A stretch of 64,000 nt of DNA, taken from Marinobacter sp. JH2 (GTDB taxonomy: Bacteria > Pseudomonadota > Gammaproteobacteria > Pseudomonadales > Oleiphilaceae). The DNA is taken from the NCBI RefSeq assembly GCF_004353225.1, contig NZ_CP037934.1:3286001-3350000 (forward strand), read 5' to 3'. The translations under genes and the position numbers were made by a program. Below the pieces are notes generated by a model. The model was not told where the DNA came from and searched no databases. It was given only the letters and a program-made list of their open reading frames with translations. Within the stretch, counting starts at the first letter, position 1; each line of letters starts with the position of its first letter. This document shows, piece after piece, positions 59,264-64,000 of this stretch.

Positions 59264-60124
59264 ATGCTGGAAGTAACCAAGAAACTGGTGGAATTGCTGG
59301 ATTTATCGCCGATCGGAGATGATCATTTCCAAGGGGACAGTGAAGACCTGGGATTTCCCCATGTTTTTGGCGGACAGGTGTTGGGGCAAGCCTTGATGGC
59401 GGCGAGCCGTACCGTTGAAGACCGGCTTTGCCACTCTTTGCATGCTTATTTCCTGCGCCCCGGTAATCACAGGATGCCCATCGACTACGAAGTTCAGAGG
59501 GTTCGGGATGGCGGTTCTTTTGCTGTACGTCGGGTTATTGCCCGCCAGGATGGAAAGGAGATTCTGACTGGCTCCATGTCCTTTCAGACGGCTGAAGAGG
59601 GGTTGAGTCACCAGTTCGAGGTGCCCGATGCGCCGGCGCCAGAGACGCTACGCTCCGAGCAGGACTTGGGCAAGATGATTGCCGATAAGGTGCCGGAAAA
59701 GATCCGCGGCATGCTCTCTCGTGATCGCCCCATTGAAATACGCCCGGTCAACCCGGACAATCCGTTCGACCCTCAGAAACGGCCGCCATATCGGCAGAAC
59801 TGGTTCCGCACCGCCGGGCCTCTGCCGAACGATCCGGTATTACATCGCTGTCTGCTGACCTATGCCTCGGATTTCAGCTTCCTGGGCACCTCAATGGCCC
59901 CTCATGGCCGTTCGTTCATGAACAAGAATATGCAGGTGGCGAGCCTTGACCATTCGATCTGGTTCCACCGGGATTTTCGGATGGATGAGTGGCTGTTGTA
60001 CGACAAAGACAGCCCGAGCTCGTCAGGCGGCCGTGGCTTCAATCGGGGTAATTTCTACACGCGGGATGGTGTGTTGGTGGCATCAACCACTCAGGAGGCG
60101 CTGATCCGCGAGCGACAGGGCTGA
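59264..60124 (+). CDS. tesB: Acyl-CoA thioesterase II
   Basis: Double-hotdog thioesterase of 286 residues (E. coli TesB 286) that hydrolyses medium and long acyl-CoAs. The family text is HVFGGQVLGQALMAASRTV and the C-terminal repeat with LDHSIWFHRDFRMDEWLLYDKDSPSSSGGRGF, which contains the catalytic Asp and nearby polar residues. AGGAG at 59254-59258 is 5 bases from the ATG at 59264. The 3' end overlaps the convergent EAL gene by 34 bases. Confidence 0.95.
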   Translation: MLEVTKKLVELLDLSPIGDDHFQGDSEDLGFPHVFGGQVLGQALMAASRTVEDRLCHSLHAYFLRPGNHRMPIDYEVQRVRDGGSFAVRRVIARQDGKEILTGSMSFQTAEEGLSHQFEVPDAPAPETLRSEQDLGKMIADKVPEKIRGMLSRDRPIEIRPVNPDNPFDPQKRPPYRQNWFRTAGPLPNDPVLHRCLLTYASDFSFLGTSMAPHGRSFMNKNMQVASLDHSIWFHRDFRMDEWLLYDKDSPSSSGGRGFNRGNFYTRDGVLVASTTQEALIRERQG

Positions 60125-62646
60125 TCTGCCAGCCACTCGATTACCTCCTCAAATGGCAACGGCCGGTTCAGAAAGTACCCCTGGATCTGGTCGCAGCCCA
60201 TGTCTGACAGCAAGTTGAGGGTGGCTTCGTCCTCGACCCCTTCGGCCACGACGGTATACCCCAAACTATGACACATGTTGATGGTGGTCTGAACGATCAC
60301 CCGGTCTTCTTTTCGATCCGATAAGTCTGTGATGAGTGACCGGTCAATCTTGATCTCTTTGGCGGGCAACTGTTTGATGTAAGAGAGTGATGAATAGCCG
60401 GAGCCAAAGTCGTCAATCGACAAAGGAATGCCAGCTTGGTTGAGTGAGTTCAGGGCTTTCAGGGAATTCGCCGGATCTTGCATCATCGAGGTTTCGGTGA
60501 CCTCGAAAATGATCGAGCCAAGATGAGAAGGGCAGTGCTTCATTTGCTGACGGACAAACAGCGCAAAATCCGGCTCTCGCAAATTGTTCGGTGAAATGTT
60601 CACAGCGATGCTTACCTGGTTGCCAAGTTCGACAAGCCGTTCTCTCATATTCAGCGCTTCTAATATCACCCAGCGAGTCAGCGGTTTGATCAGGCCGCTC
60701 TGCTCGGCGACGGCAATAATTTCATCAGCGAATACGCTTTGCTCTCGGCCACGCCAGCGCAGCAGCGCTTCAAAACCAATGATCTCGCGGGTTTTCAGTG
60801 CAAGTTTGGGCTGTAAGTACAACGCCAGCTCATTGTTGTCGATGGCATGGCGTAGTTCGGAGACAAGCGTTAGCCGATCTGCGCTGTAGGAGTCTCGTGA
60901 TGGCTTGTAGAAAGCCAGGCCGCGCTCGATGGCCCGGCCCGAGCCTTCGGCTATGGCCGCTCTGCGTATGAGGGTGTTAGCGTCGTTGCCATTTTCAGGG
61001 TGTACTGCGATGCCAAGGCGGGGCTCAAGCGGCACTTCCATGCCGAGAAATTCGACGGGCCATCGAACCTCGTCCAGGCTTTGGATCAACTTTCGTTGGG
61101 TTGCAGCGGTTTGGTCGGCATCAACGATGCAAGCAAAGGTTTGTGGGTCGAAGTGGGCCAGGTAAAAATCGGTGGTGCTACTGGTTTCGATTATTTGTGC
61201 ACCGGGTACTTCGCGCGCAACAGCATTGAAGTGCTTCGATGCTCTCATCAGGATGGCGTCGGTGTTGCGATGGCCCAAGGTCTTGGTCACTGGGTCTAGA
61301 TTGTTGAGATGCAGTAAAACGACGCCATAGCGTTTGCCGGGGTTATTCTGGATCAGCTCGTTCAGTAGCATTTCGAAACTGCTGCGGTTCGGTAGCCCAG
61401 TCAGCGGGTAGTGGAGGGCTTGATCCATCAGCTTTAATTCCGCTGAGCGTCGAGCTTCCAGGGCCTTGAATTCGGCGTCTCTGGCGGTGAGTCTATCTTG
61501 TCGCTCATGGTAGAGTCGTGAAGCCAAAGCAAGGTTCAGCAATAGGGCTTCCAGAACAGAGCCGATTTGCATGCCATAGGCGGTGAGAAAACTGTTGGGA
61601 ATGAACCCCATTTTGTTGGCCCCTGTGATCGCGCTGCCCAGAGTCAAAGCTCCCCATGCCATGGTGTAGTAGGACGCTTGCGGGTTGCCTTTGTACCACT
61701 GGATAGGCCCGAGAATGGTCAGAAACAGACAGCTGGGAATCGCAAAGGCCACATCCAACCGGATGGCTGTGCTGTAGTCGCCCAACAAACTGAAACCTGC
61801 TAAGCCAAAATTCAGCCCGATGACTAGCATCAGGAGCCGGTTTAGGAGCGGACTCGATTGTTTCAGTCTCAAGAAGACGGCAGAAAACATGCAGGAGAAA
61901 GCGACCGCAAGTGGCACAACCATCGCCATCGCTACGCTCTGGATGTCGGGGCTGCGAGGCCAAAGGAGTTGGTAAGTGCTGCCGTTCAGGCTGCCAATCA
62001 AGATTAGGTAGCCTGATGTTGAAAGTACATATAGCAGGTAGACGGGTTCCCGGAGGGCCAGGAAGACAAACAGGTTGAAACAAATGATGGTTAGCAGGAT
62101 GCCGTAGTAACCCGCGTGCAACTGAGTTTCAATGGAAGTATGTTCGAAGTAGTGCTGGCGATCCCATAGCTTGAGGGGGATCTGCATCGCGCCTTGAGTC
62201 TGAGCTCGAATCAGAATGTTGTACTGACCGTCGGTTTGTAGGCGGAGCGGAAACAGGAAAAACGGGTGCTGAATCACTCTTTCAGAGAACAGCTTTTGAT
62301 CGCCTGTGCTTTCCTGTTGGATCAGCTTGTCACCATCAAAGACATAAAGATCGATGTAATCGAGGGCGGGGTAGCTGATTTCAACCAGTTGGTCACTGGC
62401 GGGTTTGGATACCTTGAACCGCAGCCAAATCTGATCCTCTGTGTAGCCAAAATTGGCTGTGCGTTCCGGCAGTCGCTGCCAGCGACCTGTTTCTAGAATG
62501 TCCGAAGCCGTAACCTCGATTTCCGGGGCCAAGCGCACATAATCCATGTCCGGAATATAAGACGAGCTGGCTGCGAATGCTGAAGACAAGGCTGCCAGCA
62601 TTAACAATAGAATTCCCAAACATTGTGCCGAGTTCAGTAGTTTCAC
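60091..62646 (-). CDS. Cyclic-di-GMP phosphodiesterase with 7TMR-DISM, degenerate GGDEF and EAL domains
   Basis: Membrane sensor of 851 residues. A signal peptide leads to a periplasmic DISM-type ligand domain (about 25-165), seven membrane helices (about 180-385) and a coiled linker. The GGDEF domain has an abolished signature (DPQTF near residue 500). The C-terminal EAL domain has GFEALLRW (about 625), NISPNNL, FEVTETSMM, IDDFGSGYSSL, KIDRSLI and VAEGVE intact, so it should hydrolyse c-di-GMP. The GGDEF part is probably regulatory. Convergent with tesB. Confidence 0.92.
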   Translation of the reverse strand: MKLLNSAQCLGILLLMLAALSSAFAASSSYIPDMDYVRLAPEIEVTASDILETGRWQRLPERTANFGYTEDQIWLRFKVSKPASDQLVEISYPALDYIDLYVFDGDKLIQQESTGDQKLFSERVIQHPFFLFPLRLQTDGQYNILIRAQTQGAMQIPLKLWDRQHYFEHTSIETQLHAGYYGILLTIICFNLFVFLALREPVYLLYVLSTSGYLILIGSLNGSTYQLLWPRSPDIQSVAMAMVVPLAVAFSCMFSAVFLRLKQSSPLLNRLLMLVIGLNFGLAGFSLLGDYSTAIRLDVAFAIPSCLFLTILGPIQWYKGNPQASYYTMAWGALTLGSAITGANKMGFIPNSFLTAYGMQIGSVLEALLLNLALASRLYHERQDRLTARDAEFKALEARRSAELKLMDQALHYPLTGLPNRSSFEMLLNELIQNNPGKRYGVVLLHLNNLDPVTKTLGHRNTDAILMRASKHFNAVAREVPGAQIIETSSTTDFYLAHFDPQTFACIVDADQTAATQRKLIQSLDEVRWPVEFLGMEVPLEPRLGIAVHPENGNDANTLIRRAAIAEGSGRAIERGLAFYKPSRDSYSADRLTLVSELRHAIDNNELALYLQPKLALKTREIIGFEALLRWRGREQSVFADEIIAVAEQSGLIKPLTRWVILEALNMRERLVELGNQVSIAVNISPNNLREPDFALFVRQQMKHCPSHLGSIIFEVTETSMMQDPANSLKALNSLNQAGIPLSIDDFGSGYSSLSYIKQLPAKEIKIDRSLITDLSDRKEDRVIVQTTINMCHSLGYTVVAEGVEDEATLNLLSDMGCDQIQGYFLNRPLPFEEVIEWLADQPCRSRISAS

Positions 62647-62750
62647 GCGTCGCCGCTCTTATCATTCTTATCGTTCTGCATCGAGTATGAACGCTACAAG
62701 GTGGCGGCTCAAGCTGGAATGTGTAGCGATTGACGCCTGATAAATGCCCT

Positions 62751-63197
62751 TCAGAGTTCTTTTGCCCATTGGCTGGCCCATTCCACTGCTTCAGCTTCCG
62801 GCTTAAGTGTTTCCAGAGCATCTATTTTAAGCGTCTCACCTACTTTACGAGCGCAGGTTTCGTAAAGAGCTTCTTCCATCAAATCGCCGGCGCCACAGTA
62901 AGTGTCGCCATAAGAGCTGTCGCCGAGCACGATAATGCCGAACGGCCGGCCGGGCTGTTGGGGTAGCTGCTCTTTGAGGTCGACATAGAAAGGCAGAAGA
63001 TTGGGTGGCAGTTCGCCCTGGCCGGTGGTCGACGTACAGACCAAAAGAGCGTCGTTATTAGTGGTGATGTCGTCAAGGCTGGGCGATTCCAGCACGAATA
63101 CCTGATGGCCTTCTGGCTCCAGCGTTTCTTTGATGGTTTTGGCCGTTTGAAGTGCGCCGCCATAGACGCTGCCTGTCAGGATGCGGATTGCTGCCAT
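62751..63197 (-). CDS. Flavodoxin (MioC/YqcA-like)
   Basis: FMN-binding electron carrier of about 148 residues. The phosphate-binding loop is TGSVYGGALQTA and the other FMN-contact loops are CTSTTGQGELPPN and LGDSSYGDTYCGAG. The frame is open to 63329, but AAAGG precedes the ATG at 63197 and the fold begins with AIRILTGSVY. Partner enzyme unknown. Lies between two c-di-GMP genes on the same strand. Confidence 0.88.
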   Translation of the reverse strand: MAAIRILTGSVYGGALQTAKTIKETLEPEGHQVFVLESPSLDDITTNNDALLVCTSTTGQGELPPNLLPFYVDLKEQLPQQPGRPFGIIVLGDSSYGDTYCGAGDLMEEALYETCARKVGETLKIDALETLKPEAEAVEWASQWAKEL

Positions 63198-63264
63198 GAT
63201 CTTGCCTTTATTTGAGAGTGGAGCTTGATGCGTGGCGAGATCATAGCGGTGGTGATGAATGCAC

Positions 63265-64000
63265 TCAAGTCGGAGATACCTGCACTTTATCCTGGCTACG
63301 AACGCGGGGGGAGATCCGGTTTCTGCCACTCTCTTTGGCGGTATAAAGCTGCACGTCGGCCTGTTTCAGTAGCTCGTTAATTGAGGTCGCGTTGGAAATT
63401 GAACAAACACCGGCACTGAGGGTGACCGGCACCGTCGTTTCATTGTGTGTGAATGCGGTGCTTGCTATCTCGGATCTCAGCCGTTCGGCTAAAGCAAGAG
63501 CTTGCAGCAAAGTGGTGTCTGGCAATAACAGCATAAATTCCTCGCCGCCCCAACGGGCCGCCACATCGGTTTGCCGACTGACTCCGTGAGTCACTTTCGC
63601 AAAGCGTTGAAGGACTTTATCTCCGGCATCGTGACCGTGGTTGTCGTTGACCTGTTTGAATAAATCCAGATCGATCAGAACGATGGAAAAATGATGTCCA
63701 GCCCTCTGGTAGCGCGAAAATTCGGTGTTTAGCCGGTTCAACATCTCCCGGCGGTTGGCCAGGCCGGTCAATTCATCTGTGCGGGCGGCATGTTCGTGCG
63801 CCTGTGCAAAGCTGACCAGTTTATTCCGCGCGGACTGACGTGTTGCTTCAAGAACAAAACAAAAAATGGATTCGAAGGTGAGGGTGGCGAAAAAACGAAT
63901 CTTGAAGTCATTGTTGTAAGTTGCGGTGATGCCGGGCAAGTCGGGAAACTGGAATACGATGAGCGCGGCGAGATAGCAGAACAGCAGAATGGCGGTACCG
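63265..64000 (-). CDS. Diguanylate cyclase, N-terminally truncated by window end
   Basis: The frame is open to the window edge. About 245 residues are visible: two hydrophobic helices (GTAILLFCYLAALIVF and a following FATLTFESIFCFVL), then a linker and a GGDEF domain. The domain has DELTGLANRREML, the active-site GGEEF (ARWGGEEFMLLLP) and LKQADVQLYTAKESGRNR. No RxxD inhibitory site is obvious. It should synthesise c-di-GMP. The N-terminal sensor region lies outside the window. Confidence 0.9.
   Translation of the reverse strand, partial: GTAILLFCYLAALIVFQFPDLPGITATYNNDFKIRFFATLTFESIFCFVLEATRQSARNKLVSFAQAHEHAARTDELTGLANRREMLNRLNTEFSRYQRAGHHFSIVLIDLDLFKQVNDNHGHDAGDKVLQRFAKVTHGVSRQTDVAARWGGEEFMLLLPDTTLLQALALAERLRSEIASTAFTHNETTVPVTLSAGVCSISNATSINELLKQADVQLYTAKESGRNRISPRVRSQDKVQVSPT

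Noticed and set aside
1..64000. CRISPR arrays, tRNA or rRNA genes, insertion sequences, prophage genes
   Set aside because: No spaced direct repeats of CRISPR type, no cloverleaf with a TTCGAATC-type T-arm, and no transposase or integrase-like protein was recognised.

Overview
The window looks like one contiguous chromosomal stretch of a marine gammaproteobacterium, most likely Marinobacter or a close relative. This is an inference from moderate GC content, Pseudomonas-like gene neighbourhoods (hpt-ubiC-ubiA-phoB-phoR beside rubredoxin and rubredoxin reductase; a pstSCAB-phoU operon with enlarged PstC and PstA), an OprF-like OmpA porin with type-3 thrombospondin repeats, and short intergenic palindromic elements. 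I found no prophage, insertion sequence, CRISPR array, tRNA or rRNA. Most of the content is core metabolism and housekeeping.

Layout. 1-10 kb: the 3' part of dadA, a SAM methyltransferase, an OmpA-family porin, a UvrD-like helicase, tmcA, an ankyrin lipoprotein and a hydroxyisobutyryl-CoA hydrolase-type enzyme. 10-19 kb: a c-type cytochrome, ppnN, thiI, an acetylpolyamine/histone deacetylase-family hydrolase, gabD and an SOS-type uvrD with a LexA box. 19-27.5 kb: a metal and arsenic section. It holds a Cys-rich-loop permease with an ArsR regulator, uppP, then acr3 and arsH diverging from an arsC-arsR fusion followed by gapdh and arsJ, with a tRNA-queuosine-mannosyltransferase-like gene translationally coupled to arsJ. 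28-33.6 kb: Pho-box-driven pstS, an intrinsic terminator, then pstCAB-phoU. 33.7-39 kb: hinT, a ubiquinone hydroxylase, a YbaK deacylase, mscS, selU and a methyltransferase. 39.1-39.4 kb: a strong candidate CsrB-type regulatory RNA. 39.5-53 kb: vanZ-like, cysZ, rapA, fadE, crcB, a cold-shock gene with a long leader, Yip1 and PAAR proteins, an HPP protein, pbpG, rsuA, a YdjM-type protein and a lytic transglycosylase. 53-64 kb: phoR-phoB with its own Pho box, ubiA, ubiC, hpt, rubredoxin and its reductase, tesB, an EAL protein with degenerate GGDEF, a flavodoxin and a truncated diguanylate cyclase.

How the parts work together. PhoB and PhoR (53.3-55.3 kb) would act on Pho boxes seen both at phoB and at pstS, about 27 kb apart, with PhoU as the brake. 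The arsenic genes cover two detoxification routes. In the first, ArsC reduces arsenate and Acr3 exports arsenite. In the second, GAPDH forms 1-arseno-3-phosphoglycerate and ArsJ exports it. ArsH oxidises trivalent organoarsenicals. Several genes act on tRNA (tmcA, thiI, selU, the queuosine-type glycosyltransferase, and ybaK in editing). The most notable item outside the protein-coding genes is the CsrB-like RNA on the minus strand at 39.1-39.4 kb, which has about 15 GGA motifs, several in hairpin loops, and a strong terminator.
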